Shown: positions 5,695 to 12,837 of the stretch, piece after piece
Layout: each line of letters begins with the position of its first letter
Numbering within the stretch: the first letter of the stretch is position 1
NCBI GenBank assembly: GCA_963169235.1
Contig: CAUJCX010000016.1
Coordinates: 1 to 43,463, forward strand
Direction of reading: 5' to 3'
DNA from: Actinomycetota bacterium
GTDB taxonomy: Bacteria > Actinomycetota > Thermoleophilia > Miltoncostaeales > Miltoncostaeaceae
DNA: 43,463 bases
Position numbers and translations under genes: made by a program
The notes under the pieces: model-generated
What the model was told of the DNA's origin: nothing
Seen by the model: only the letters and a program-made list of their open reading frames with translations
Databases searched by the model: none

Positions 5695-6652
5695 GAGATT
5701 GAGCTCCCCCTCCCGCTCCGCGCGCCTCGCCGCGGCCACCGCGCTGCTGGCGATCGCCGGGATGCTGGGCCTCGTCGGCTGCGGCGGCGACACCGCCGCC
5801 TCCGCCGGCACCGGCCCGCGCATCGTGGTGACCACCGCCCCGCTGGGCGCGCTCGTGCGCGACGTCGTGGGCGACCGCGCCCAGGTCGACGTGCTGATCC
5901 CCGCCAACCTCGACCCGCACGACTTCCAGCCGTCCGCCAAGGACGCGCAGCGCCTGGCCGACGCCGACCTGGTGGTCGTCTCAGGGGCCGGGCTGGAGGG
6001 GGGCATGCAGCAGTCCATCGACCAGGCGCGCCAGGACGGCACGCCCGTGTTCGACGCGTCCGCGCACGTGCGCCTGCGCACGCTCGACGAGCACGACCAC
6101 GAGGGCGAGGAGGAGGGCGACCACGGGCACGATCACGGCGCCGAGGACCCGCACTACTGGCTCGACCCGGTGCTGATGGGCGACGTCGCCGTCGCCCTCG
6201 CCCCCGCCCTCAAAGAGCACGCCGGCCTCGACGTCACCGCCCGCGCCCGCGCCGTGCGTGCGCGCATGGGCGACCTCGTGGCGCAGATGGACGGCATGAT
6301 CGCCGCGGTCCCCCAGGCCGACCGGGTGCTGGTGACCGGCCACGACTCGCTGGGCTACCTGGCCGACCGCTTCCACCTGACGGTGGTGGGGGCCGTGATC
6401 CCGTCGCTCAGCACGCAGGCCGAGCCGTCGGCCGCCCAGGTGGCCGACGTGGTGGCCACCATCCGCCGCACGCATGCGCCCGCCATCTTCACCGAGGTGG
6501 GCACGCCGAAGGCGGTCGTCGACGCGATCGCCTCCGACTCGGGCGCGCGGGTGGTGTCGCTGAACACGCACGCGGTCGCCGCCGACGGCAGCTACGCGAC
6601 GACCATGCGCGAGCTGATGAAGGCCATCGTCACGGGGCTCACGGCCAGATGA
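5693..6652 (+). CDS. znuA: Zinc ABC transporter substrate-binding lipoprotein ZnuA
   Basis: Extracytoplasmic zinc-binding protein (cluster 9/A-I family) that delivers Zn2+ to the ZnuB-ZnuC importer. 319 residues: signal peptide ending at a lipobox LVGC (Cys30), then VVTTAPLGALVRDVVGD, the first ligand site NLDPHDFQPS, and a His/Asp/Glu-rich loop at about residues 132-152 (DEHDHEGEEEGDHGHDHG) typical of zinc ZnuA. Further ligands are in DPHYWLDP, VTGHDSLGYLADRF and the C-terminal IFTEVGTPK/ARVVSLNT region. Start taken as ATG 5693; ATG 5681 in the same frame lies inside the operator. First gene of znuABC, with ATGA overlap to znuB. Confidence 0.95.
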   Translation: MRLSSPSRSARLAAATALLAIAGMLGLVGCGGDTAASAGTGPRIVVTTAPLGALVRDVVGDRAQVDVLIPANLDPHDFQPSAKDAQRLADADLVVVSGAGLEGGMQQSIDQARQDGTPVFDASAHVRLRTLDEHDHEGEEEGDHGHDHGAEDPHYWLDPVLMGDVAVALAPALKEHAGLDVTARARAVRARMGDLVAQMDGMIAAVPQADRVLVTGHDSLGYLADRFHLTVVGAVIPSLSTQAEPSAAQVADVVATIRRTHAPAIFTEVGTPKAVVDAIASDSGARVVSLNTHAVAADGSYATTMRELMKAIVTGLTAR

Positions 6653-7503
6653 CCGCGCTGGTCACCCCGTTCCTCGACAGCCCGTTCATGCAGCGGGCGC
6701 TGGTCGCCGGGGTGCTGGTGGCGGTGATGGCCGCGGTGGTGGGCACGTTCGTGGTGCTGCGCGGGCTGTCGTTCATCGGCGACGCCCTCGCCCACGGCGT
6801 GCTGCCCGGCGTCGCCTCGACCATGCTGCTGGGCCTGCCCAACCTCGTGGGCGCCGCCGTCGGAGCGGCCGCGATGGTGGGCGGCGTCACGCTCATCACC
6901 CGCCGTTCACGCCTCACGGGCGACACGGCCATCGGACTTCTGTTCGCCGGGATGCTGGCGCTGGGCGTGGTGATCATCTCGCGCTCCGGCAGCTTCACCG
7001 GCGACCTCACCCGCATCCTGTTCGGCGACGTGCTGGGCGTCGGCTGGGACGACCTGCGCGGCACCGCGGTGGGGTGCGTGCTGGTGGTGGCGGTGTCGCT
7101 CGCGTGCGTGCGGCCGTTCCTGCTGCTGTCGCTCGACCCCGACACCGCCACCGTGATGGGCTTCCGGGCCGGGCTGTACCACGCGCTGATGCTGGCGCTG
7201 ATCGCCGTCACCGTGGTGCTGTCGTTCCAGACCGTCGGCACGCTGCTGGTGTTCGGCATGCTCGTCGCCCCCGCCGCGACGGCGGCCCTGGTGGCGCACC
7301 GCGTCGGCGTGATGATGGCGCTGGCGGCGGTGGCGGGCAGCCTGTCGGTGTGGCTGGGCCTGGCCGCGTCGTACCAGTGGGACCTGGCCGCGGGCGGCGC
7401 AATCGTGCTGGTGCAGGTGGGCGTGTTCTTCGTGGTGCTGGCCGCCGTGGCGCTGCGCGCGCGCCTGGGGGCCGGCCGCGCGGCGACGCAGGGGGCCGCG
7501 TGA
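6649..7503 (+). CDS. znuB: Zinc ABC transporter permease ZnuB
   Basis: A 284-residue ABC-3 family membrane permease with 7-8 hydrophobic helices. Family signatures are MQRALVAGVLVAVMAAVVGTFVVLRG at the start (shown by its positions 14-39), SFIGDALAHGVLPGVA, GLLFAGMLALGVVI, and the coupling-helix region SLDPDTATVMGF. FQTVGTLLVFGMLVAPAATA follows. It forms the channel for zinc across the inner membrane. Overlaps znuA by ATGA and znuC by GTGA. Gene order is A-B-C with the ATPase last. Confidence 0.93.
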   Translation: MTALVTPFLDSPFMQRALVAGVLVAVMAAVVGTFVVLRGLSFIGDALAHGVLPGVASTMLLGLPNLVGAAVGAAAMVGGVTLITRRSRLTGDTAIGLLFAGMLALGVVIISRSGSFTGDLTRILFGDVLGVGWDDLRGTAVGCVLVVAVSLACVRPFLLLSLDPDTATVMGFRAGLYHALMLALIAVTVVLSFQTVGTLLVFGMLVAPAATAALVAHRVGVMMALAAVAGSLSVWLGLAASYQWDLAAGGAIVLVQVGVFFVVLAAVALRARLGAGRAATQGAA

Positions 7504-8303
7504 GCGCGCCGGCGGTACGGGCGGCGGGCCTCGCGGTGGGCTGGGGCTCCCACGTCGTGGTGGACCGGGTCGACGTGGAGGTGCCGGCCGGGACGTCGCT
7601 GGCGCTGGTGGGCACGAACGGCTCCGGCAAGTCGACGCTGCTGCGCACCATCGCCGGCCTGCTGCCGGTGCTGGGGGGCGAGCTGGAGGTGCTGGGCGGG
7701 CGTCCCGGCACCCAGCCGGCCCGCGTCGCGTACCTGGGCCAGTTCCATCCCCGCGGGTTCGTGCTGCCGCTGCGGGCCCGCGACGTGGTGGCGATGGGGC
7801 GGTACCCGTCGCGGGGGCTGGTGGGGCGCCCCGCGGCGGGCGACGACGACCGCATCGACCAGGCCATGGAGCGCATGCGCATCGGCCACCTCGCGCGCCG
7901 GCCCCTGCGCGACCTGTCGGGGGGCCAGCAACAGCGCGTGTACATCGCCCAGGCCCTGGCGTGGGAGGCCGACCTGATGGTGTTCGACGAGCCCGGCTCG
8001 GGGCTCGACCCCGCCGCCCACGAGCTGCTGCGCGAGGTGGTGCGGGCCGAGGGTGCCCGCGGGGCCGCCGTCATCACCGCCACCCACGACATCCGCGACG
8101 CCGCCGCCTGCGATCAGGCGATGCTGCTGGCCGGGCGCGTGGTGGCCGCGGGACCGGCCGCCACCGTGATCACCCCGCAGGCGGTGGCCGAGACGTTCGG
8201 CCTGGTGCTCACGGAGGGCCTGGGCGACATGGTGGTGCCCGTCGACGGCCATCACTGCGCCCACGAGCACGGCGACCAGGCACCGGCCGACGGGCTGCTG
8301 TGA
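7500..8303 (+). CDS. znuC: Zinc ABC transporter ATP-binding protein ZnuC
   Basis: 267 residues. Walker A GTNGSGKST (38-46), Q-loop in AYLGQF, signature LSGGQQQRVYIAQAL, Walker B LMVFDEP, D-loop GSGLDP, H-loop ITATHD. It hydrolyses ATP to drive zinc import with ZnuB. Beyond the normal domain the C terminus carries a His/Cys cluster, DGHHCAHEHGD, which could bind zinc and sense cytoplasmic metal; that is an inference. GTG start in a GTGA overlap with znuB. Regulated with the operon by the Zur box at znuA. Confidence 0.93.
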   Translation: MSAPAVRAAGLAVGWGSHVVVDRVDVEVPAGTSLALVGTNGSGKSTLLRTIAGLLPVLGGELEVLGGRPGTQPARVAYLGQFHPRGFVLPLRARDVVAMGRYPSRGLVGRPAAGDDDRIDQAMERMRIGHLARRPLRDLSGGQQQRVYIAQALAWEADLMVFDEPGSGLDPAAHELLREVVRAEGARGAAVITATHDIRDAAACDQAMLLAGRVVAAGPAATVITPQAVAETFGLVLTEGLGDMVVPVDGHHCAHEHGDQAPADGLL

Positions 8304-8323
8304 CGGACCGTCGCCCGCAATCA

Positions 8324-8347
8324 CCGGATTATCAAGAGATATTCCGG
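8324..8347. promoter_or_regulatory. AT-rich palindrome between znuC and the rhodanese gene
   Basis: CCGGATTATC-AAGA-GATATTCCGG, arms matching at 9 of 10 positions, and ATTATC repeats 22 bp further on at 8350-8355. It lies upstream of the rhodanese -10, where an activator or repressor could bind. As RNA it could instead be a stem-loop ending znuABC. Function undetermined. Confidence 0.45.
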
Positions 8348-8379
8348 TCATTATCGGGCCGCGGGTGGCGCCGGCGGGG

Positions 8380-8391
8380 TAGGTTGAACCT
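8380..8391 (+). promoter_or_regulatory. -10 element and start-site palindrome of rhodanese-sufE
   Basis: TAGGTT (8380-8385) is a plausible -10. AGGTT-G-AACCT (8381-8391) is a perfect 11-bp inverted repeat across it. The ribosome-binding site AGGAGGAG follows before ATG 8413. Confidence 0.35.
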
Positions 8392-8412
8392 CCGTCGACC
8401 AGGAGGAGCCCC

Positions 8413-9306
8413 ATGAGCGTTGCGCTGGATCCCGCCCCCGTCCTCTCGCAGTTCGCCCATCCGGAGCGGCTGGTGACCACGGAATGGCTGGCCGAGCACC
8501 TCGGCGATCCGGGGCTCGTGGTGGCCGAGTCGGACGAGGACGTGCTGCTGTACGACACGGGCCACATCCCGGGCGCCGTCAAGATCGACTGGCACACCGA
8601 CCTCAACGACCCGGTCGCGCGCGACTACGTCGACCCCGAGGCGTTCGCCGACCTGATGTCGCGCAAGGGCATCACGCCCGACACGACCATCGTGTTCTAC
8701 GGCGACAACTTCAACTGGTGGGCCGCGTACGCCCTGTGGGTGTGCAGCCTGTTCGGTCACGCCGACGTGCGCCTGCTGGACGGCGGCCGGGCGAAGTGGC
8801 TGGCCGAGGGACGCCCCACCACCACCGACGTGCCGGCGCCCGCGCGCACCGACTACCCCGTGACGCCCCGCGACGACACGTCGATCCGCGCGTTCAAGGA
8901 CGACGTGCTGGGCCACATCGGCAACGGCCCGCTGGTGGACGTGCGCTCGCCCGGCGAGTACTCCGGCGAGCTGACCCACATGCCCGACTACCCGCAGGAG
9001 GGCACGCTGCGCGCCGGGCACATCCCCAGCGCCCGCAACGTGCCGTGGAAGCGCGCCGCCAACGACGACGGCACGTTCCGCAGCGTCGACGAGCTGAACG
9101 CCATCTACCGCGACGAGCAGGGGCTCTCCCCCGGCGACGACGTGGTGGCGTACTGCCGCATCGGCGAGCGCTCGAGCCACACGTGGTTCGTGCTGACGCA
9201 CCTGCTGGGCTTCGAGAACGTGCGCAACTACGACGGCTCGTGGTGCGAGTGGGGCAACGCCGTGCGCGTGCCGATCGAGAAGCCCGGGCACCCGGTCCGC
9301 CCGTGA
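8413..9306 (+). CDS. Thiosulfate sulfurtransferase (CysA/SseA-type rhodanese)
   Basis: A 297-residue, two-domain rhodanese that moves sulfane sulfur from thiosulfate (or another donor) to cyanide or a thiol acceptor. The N-terminal inactive domain runs from about residue 20 to 140 ([24 protein letters not shown]). The C-terminal catalytic domain has [24 protein letters not shown] and the active-site loop [15 protein letters not shown], where Cys carries the persulfide; CRIGERS is the loop of actinobacterial CysA-type enzymes. Strong ribosome-binding site AGGAGGAG. GTGA overlap with sufE suggests the pair supplies sulfur, for example to Fe-S assembly. Confidence 0.95.
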   Translation: MSVALDPAPVLSQFAHPERLVTTEWLAEHLGDPGLVVAESDEDVLLYDTGHIPGAVKIDWHTDLNDPVARDYVDPEAFADLMSRKGITPDTTIVFYGDNFNWWAAYALWVCSLFGHADVRLLDGGRAKWLAEGRPTTTDVPAPARTDYPVTPRDDTSIRAFKDDVLGHIGNGPLVDVRSPGEYSGELTHMPDYPQEGTLRAGHIPSARNVPWKRAANDDGTFRSVDELNAIYRDEQGLSPGDDVVAYCRIGERSSHTWFVLTHLLGFENVRNYDGSWCEWGNAVRVPIEKPGHPVRP

Positions 9307-9722
9307 TCCCCCCGGCCCTCCAGGAGATCGTCGACGAGTTCGCGACGATGCCGAAGGAGATGCGGCTGCCGCTGCTTCTGGACTACGCCAACGGGCTGCC
9401 GCCCCTGCCGGACGGGTTCGACTCGTCCGAGATGCAGCGGGTGGCGGAGTGCCAGACGCCGTTCTTCGTCGCCGTGGAGGTCGACGCCGACCGGCGGGTG
9501 TCGCTGTTCTTCGACGCGCCGCCGGAGGCCCCGACCACGCGCGGGTACGCCGGGGTGCTGGCCGAGGGGCTCGACGGGCAGGACGTCGACGCGGTGCTGG
9601 GCACGCCCGCCGCCTTCTTCACCGGCATGGGCCTGTCGGAGCTCATCTCGCCGCTGCGGCTGCGCGGCATGGGCGCGATCCTCGCCGCCATCAAGCGTCA
9701 GGTGGTCGCGCAGACCACCTGA
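9303..9722 (+). CDS. sufE: SufE-family sulfur acceptor protein
   Basis: 139 residues. SufE accepts persulfide sulfur from a cysteine desulfurase (SufS) and passes it to the Fe-S scaffold. Family features are the N-terminal helix ([20 protein letters not shown]), [10 protein letters not shown] and the active cysteine in [15 protein letters not shown] (family RVxGCQSxVW). [24 protein letters not shown] is close to the family's 'fxxlgLxxhLSpsRxxGl'. Translationally coupled to the rhodanese, a common actinobacterial pairing. Convergent with htrA across a stop-codon hairpin. Confidence 0.92.
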   Translation: MIPPALQEIVDEFATMPKEMRLPLLLDYANGLPPLPDGFDSSEMQRVAECQTPFFVAVEVDADRRVSLFFDAPPEAPTTRGYAGVLAEGLDGQDVDAVLGTPAAFFTGMGLSELISPLRLRGMGAILAAIKRQVVAQTT

Positions 9723-9735
9723 CGCCCCGGCGTCA
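9720..9735. terminator. Bidirectional hairpin built on both stop codons
   Basis: TGACGCC/GGCGTCA, 7 perfect base pairs with CC between (realistically 6 bp and a 4-nt loop). TGA is the sufE stop and TCA the htrA stop. Confidence 0.5.
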
Positions 9736-11028
9736 GCGGCAGCGCAGGCGGTTGGCGAGCGTCACCGTGAGCGTGATGCGCTTCCCGTCGCGCAACAGCA
9801 CCACGGGCAGCGCATCGCCGACGCGGTGGCTCGACACGGTCAGGCTGACGTCGGCCATGTCCTCCACGGGGTGCCCGTCGACCGACACGATGATGTCGCC
9901 GCCCTTCGGGGTGTCGGCCTCGCCGCGTCCCGACGTGGCGCCCTTGAACCCGGCCTTCGCGGACGGGCCCCCGGGCGTGACCTCCACCACCATCACGCCC
10001 TTCTGGCCCACCATGCCGTTGGCCTTCTGGATCGACGGGATCATCTGGCGCCCCAGGATGCCCATCCACGCGTGCTCGACCTTGCCGTCCTCGATGATGC
10101 CCGCCGCGACCGGCTTCACCACGTCGATGGGCATGGCCAGGCCGATGCCGACGTTGCCGCCGTTCTCGGTGGCGATCTGGGAGTTGATGCCCACCACCTG
10201 GCCGCGGTCGTCGAACAGCGGGCCACCCGAGTTGCCCTGGTTGATGGCCGCGTCGGTCTGCACCACGTTCGACACGGGGCACTGGTTGGGCGACAGCGCG
10301 CGCCGCTCGAGCGCCGACACCACGCCCGTCGTCAGCGACCGGTCGAAGTTGAGCGGGTTGCCGATGGCCACCAGCGGGTCGCCCACCTCGAGGTCGCGCA
10401 CCGTGCCGAGCGCGATGGGCCGCACGTCGGACGGCAGGTCGGGCACCTTCAGCACGGCCAGGTCGATGTCCTCGTCGCGGCCCAGCACCGTCGCGGTGCG
10501 CTCGGAACCGTCCAGGAACGACACGCTCACGGTCTTGGCCCCGGCCACCACGACGTGGGCGTTGGTCAGCGCGTGGCCCTCGGCGTCGATCACGAAGCCC
10601 GTGCCCATGCGCCCGTCGGCCGCCTTGCCCGACTCCACCCGCACCACCGCGTTGGACACCTGGCGGTAGAGGGCGCCGGGGGTGAGGCCGCGGGCCGCGG
10701 ACGGCGTGGACGGCAGCGGCACCGGCGCCGCCTCGCCGTCGGTGGCTGTGGCGGCGGCGGGCAGCGTGGCCTGCGCCTCGGTCGTCACCGTCACGGTCGC
10801 CGGGGTGTCGCGGGTGCCGATGACGGCGGTGGCGACGGCCAGCGCGGCGATGGCGCCGACGGCGGCCGGGACCGCCACGCTCGCGACCCATGCGGGCGCA
10901 CGGCGGCGGGACGCGCCCGCGCCCGCGTCCACGGGGGGAGCGGCGGGAGCGGGCGGCGGGTCCGGGGGACGGGCGTCACCGGGGAGGGGGTACGGCGAGG
11001 AGTGCTTCGGCGGCGGCGGCTCGTTCAA
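9733..11028 (-). CDS. HtrA/DegP-type membrane-anchored serine protease
   Basis: 431 residues. A Pro-rich cytoplasmic N terminus (about 1-40) is followed by one membrane helix (about 45-70), an Ala/Thr/Pro linker, and a trypsin-like domain with His158 (LTNAHVV), Asp189 (DIDLAVLKV) and Ser267 (AAINQGNSGGPLF). A C-terminal PDZ domain (about 325-420) contains PKGGDIIVSVDGHPV. It should degrade or chaperone misfolded proteins outside the membrane. Start taken as TTG 11028 because GGAAGGA sits just upstream and a -10 (TACCGT, minus strand 11063-11068) lies before it; upstream in-frame starts at 11064 or 11091 overlap or precede that promoter. Confidence 0.92.
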   Translation of the reverse strand: MNEPPPPKHSSPYPLPGDARPPDPPPAPAAPPVDAGAGASRRRAPAWVASVAVPAAVGAIAALAVATAVIGTRDTPATVTVTTEAQATLPAAATATDGEAAPVPLPSTPSAARGLTPGALYRQVSNAVVRVESGKAADGRMGTGFVIDAEGHALTNAHVVVAGAKTVSVSFLDGSERTATVLGRDEDIDLAVLKVPDLPSDVRPIALGTVRDLEVGDPLVAIGNPLNFDRSLTTGVVSALERRALSPNQCPVSNVVQTDAAINQGNSGGPLFDDRGQVVGINSQIATENGGNVGIGLAMPIDVVKPVAAGIIEDGKVEHAWMGILGRQMIPSIQKANGMVGQKGVMVVEVTPGGPSAKAGFKGATSGRGEADTPKGGDIIVSVDGHPVEDMADVSLTVSSHRVGDALPVVLLRDGKRITLTVTLANRLRCR

Positions 11029-11062
11029 CGGTTCCTTCCCTGGCGGCGATGCGTGCTCACGC

Positions 11063-11068
11063 ACGGTA
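11063..11068 (-). promoter_or_regulatory. -10 element of htrA
   Basis: TACCGT on the minus strand, with initiation near 11056 and a leader of about 28 nt carrying GGAAGGA. Confidence 0.35.
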
Positions 11069-11107
11069 GTCGTCGGCCGCGCGATGCCCAAGGCCCGCGG
11101 GCGCCGC

Positions 11108-11413
11108 TCAGGTGGACTGAAGCTCGTCCTCGAACGCCTGCGCGTCGAACCACGCGTCGGCGGCGGACGGGATGCCGTGGGCGCGCAGCCCCGCCAGCAC
11201 CGCGGCGTCGTCGGGCGCGGCGGCCACGATGTCGCCGAACGTCCCCACGTCCATCCCCAGGCGGTCCAGCAGGCGCTGGTCGATGGGGCACGGGTGCATG
11301 AACGTGCCCAGCGTCCCGGCGCGGTGGTGCCGCGACTTGTCGATCATGCGCGGCAGCCACGCGTAGCCCTCCAGCTCCGCGTCCATGGGCCGCAACGTGG
11401 GTTCGGTGGGCAT
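11108..11413 (-). CDS. DUF5069-like small protein
   Basis: 101 residues, soluble, with the pattern of DUF5069: LPRMIDKSRHH near the N terminus, a mid-region DQRLLDRLGMDVGTF and a C-terminal DDAAVLAGLRAHG. These domains are widespread in bacteria and have no established function. The ATG is preceded by GAGGAGACG at good spacing; a longer upstream frame has no support. Same strand as htrA and about 80 nt before it, so possibly co-transcribed. Confidence 0.75.
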   Translation of the reverse strand: MPTEPTLRPMDAELEGYAWLPRMIDKSRHHRAGTLGTFMHPCPIDQRLLDRLGMDVGTFGDIVAAAPDDAAVLAGLRAHGIPSAADAWFDAQAFEDELQST

Positions 11414-11544
11414 TGCGTCTCCTCGCTGGTCGGTGCTGGCACGAAGGGGAGGCGAGGCGCCGGCGCGCGTCGCTCTGGCCACCGTGACACGTCGCCGCCG
11501 CGGGTGCACCAGGTCGTGTGTTGTAAGGCCGAAAAAAACGATGC

Positions 11545-11550
11545 TACCCT
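11545..11550 (+). promoter_or_regulatory. -10 element before the FecR-like gene
   Basis: TACCCT, 15 nt before ATG 11566, downstream of an unusual A-rich tract (GAAAAAAACG, 11531-11540). Confidence 0.4.
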
Positions 11551-11565
11551 CGCGCGAAGTCTGCG

Positions 11566-12450
11566 ATGGGGGGCGTGAGCGTGCGGCACACGGTACGTGC
11601 ATGGAGGGGGCGGGCGACGCGTACGACGTGCGCGGCGGGCCTCGCCACCCTGGCGGTCGTGGCGATCGGGGCGCCGGCGCGGTCGGCGGACACCCCGCGC
11701 GAGATCTCCGCCGCGGTACGGCAGATCGAATACACCTATGCCAGCAGCGACGGGCAGCGGTGCAATTGGGTGCAGGTCATCCAGGTGCCCGACATCAAGG
11801 GCGCCACGGACTACCGCGTGACGTTCGACGACCGCATCGTCGGCAAGCGGGAGCTCACCGGCTTCTACCCGCAGACCGACGAGGGCCAGAAGCCGCCGGC
11901 GGGCGCGTTCTGGTTCGGCGTGCGCTCGGGCGCGGGACCCGCCCCGTGCGAGGACCACAGCGCCGACGTCAGCAACGTGAAGGCCACGGCGGTGTTCACG
12001 GGTCCCGCGCCCACGACCCCCACCACGCCGACGACGCCTCTCCCGGCGCCGCTGCCGCCGCTTCCGGCGCCGACGCCCGACAAGCTGACGGCGAGGCTGG
12101 CGGACGCCGCCCCCGCGGTGAAGGGCCGGGCGCGCGGGGAGATCGTGGTGACGCGCGGCGGCCAGAAGTTCAGCATCACCGAGGCGGGGGGATTGCAGGT
12201 GGGCGATCGCATCACCACCGACCGCAACACCGTCCTGATGATCGAGTTCAGCATCGGAGGCCAGGTGGGCGTGAACGCCAACACCACCATCGAGATCGTC
12301 GGCGAGCGCAGCGTCAAGGACGCGAGCCCGTTCTCGGCGTCCCGCCTGGTGAAGAAGACGGCGTCCCTCTGGGTGAAGGCGGACGCGAAGCGGCTGAGCC
12401 AACCGCTCGAGGTCCAGACCTCGGGCGGCGTCACGGGGATCCGCGGATGA
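11566..12450 (+). CDS. Secreted protein with FecR-like domain
   Basis: 294 residues. A signal peptide (about 1-40, ending ARSADT) is followed by an N-terminal domain (about 45-145) of unrecognised type with two cysteines (RCNWVQVIQV, PCEDHSADV). A Thr/Pro hinge follows (TTPTTPTTPLPAPLPPLPAP), and then a C-terminal region (about 180-294) that resembles FecR-type beta domains: GQKFSITEAGGLQVGDRI, TVLMIEFSIGGQVGVNANTTIEI, SGGVTGIRG (FecR domains typically end in V.TP.Gv.GvRG). Such domains occur in surface or signalling proteins; no sigma factor or anti-sigma partner is adjacent. Start ATG 11566 (or GTG 11578). ATGA overlap with the next gene. Confidence 0.7.
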   Translation: MGGVSVRHTVRAWRGRATRTTCAAGLATLAVVAIGAPARSADTPREISAAVRQIEYTYASSDGQRCNWVQVIQVPDIKGATDYRVTFDDRIVGKRELTGFYPQTDEGQKPPAGAFWFGVRSGAGPAPCEDHSADVSNVKATAVFTGPAPTTPTTPTTPLPAPLPPLPAPTPDKLTARLADAAPAVKGRARGEIVVTRGGQKFSITEAGGLQVGDRITTDRNTVLMIEFSIGGQVGVNANTTIEIVGERSVKDASPFSASRLVKKTASLWVKADAKRLSQPLEVQTSGGVTGIRG

Positions 12451-12803
12451 CCCGTCGCCCGTTGGTGATCACCGCCGCGCTGTGCGTGGCCTTGGTTCCG
12501 TCGGCGGCGCTGGCGGCGCCCCCGGTGGTGGGCACCGTCAACTCCATCTCGGGCACCAAGGCGGTGCGCATCGCCGCGAAGCCCGGCGCCAAGCTGGTGC
12601 CGCTGAAGGTGCGTCAGCCCCTGCGATTGGGGCAGCGCATCGTGATGGGCCGCGGCGCCCGGGTGGTGTTCTCGGTCAAGCGCCCGCGGGGCGTGAAGGC
12701 CACCGCCGACCTGGTGACGATCGCCGGCGCCAAGGGCGTGAAGTACACGGCCAAGGTGACCCGGCGCGGCGCGCTGACCGTGGTGAACGTGAGGGCCAGG
12801 TAG
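12447..12803 (+). CDS. Small secreted beta-rich protein, FecR-partner
   Basis: 118 residues: signal peptide (about 1-23, ending SAALAA), then a basic, strand-rich segment: VVGTVNSISGTKAVRI, LRLGQRIVMGRGARVVF, YTAKVTRRGALTVVNV. The 'G..V....Lr.G..i..g.ga.v.f' rhythm resembles the FecR-like region of the preceding gene but is incomplete. No clear family. Coupled to the upstream gene by ATGA, so the two are probably made together and may interact in the envelope. Confidence 0.6.
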   Translation: MTRRPLVITAALCVALVPSAALAAPPVVGTVNSISGTKAVRIAAKPGAKLVPLKVRQPLRLGQRIVMGRGARVVFSVKRPRGVKATADLVTIAGAKGVKYTAKVTRRGALTVVNVRAR

Positions 12804-12809
12804 GCGACG

Positions 12810-12837
12810 CGCTCGGCCCTCAGGTGCGGGCCGAGCG
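12810..12837. terminator. Bidirectional terminator
   Basis: A perfect 10-bp stem CGCTCGGCCC/GGGCCGAGCG with an 8-nt loop between convergent genes. The loop contains the stop codon of the FHA-ABC gene. Confidence 0.7.

Noticed and set aside
6086-6150. Repetitive GAC/CAC/GAG tract in znuA considered as a DNA repeat
   Set aside because: It encodes the His/Asp/Glu-rich metal loop normal for ZnuA and is not a tandem repeat at the DNA level.
6639-8606. A 655-codon minus-strand frame across znuB-znuC
   Set aside because: No domain; Ser/Arg/Pro/His-rich shadow. The plus-strand znuB and znuC carry clear motifs and 4-nt overlaps.
12000-12075. Short ACGACC/CCACG-type repeats considered as a minisatellite
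   Set aside because: It codes for the Thr/Pro hinge of the secreted protein and is too irregular and short.
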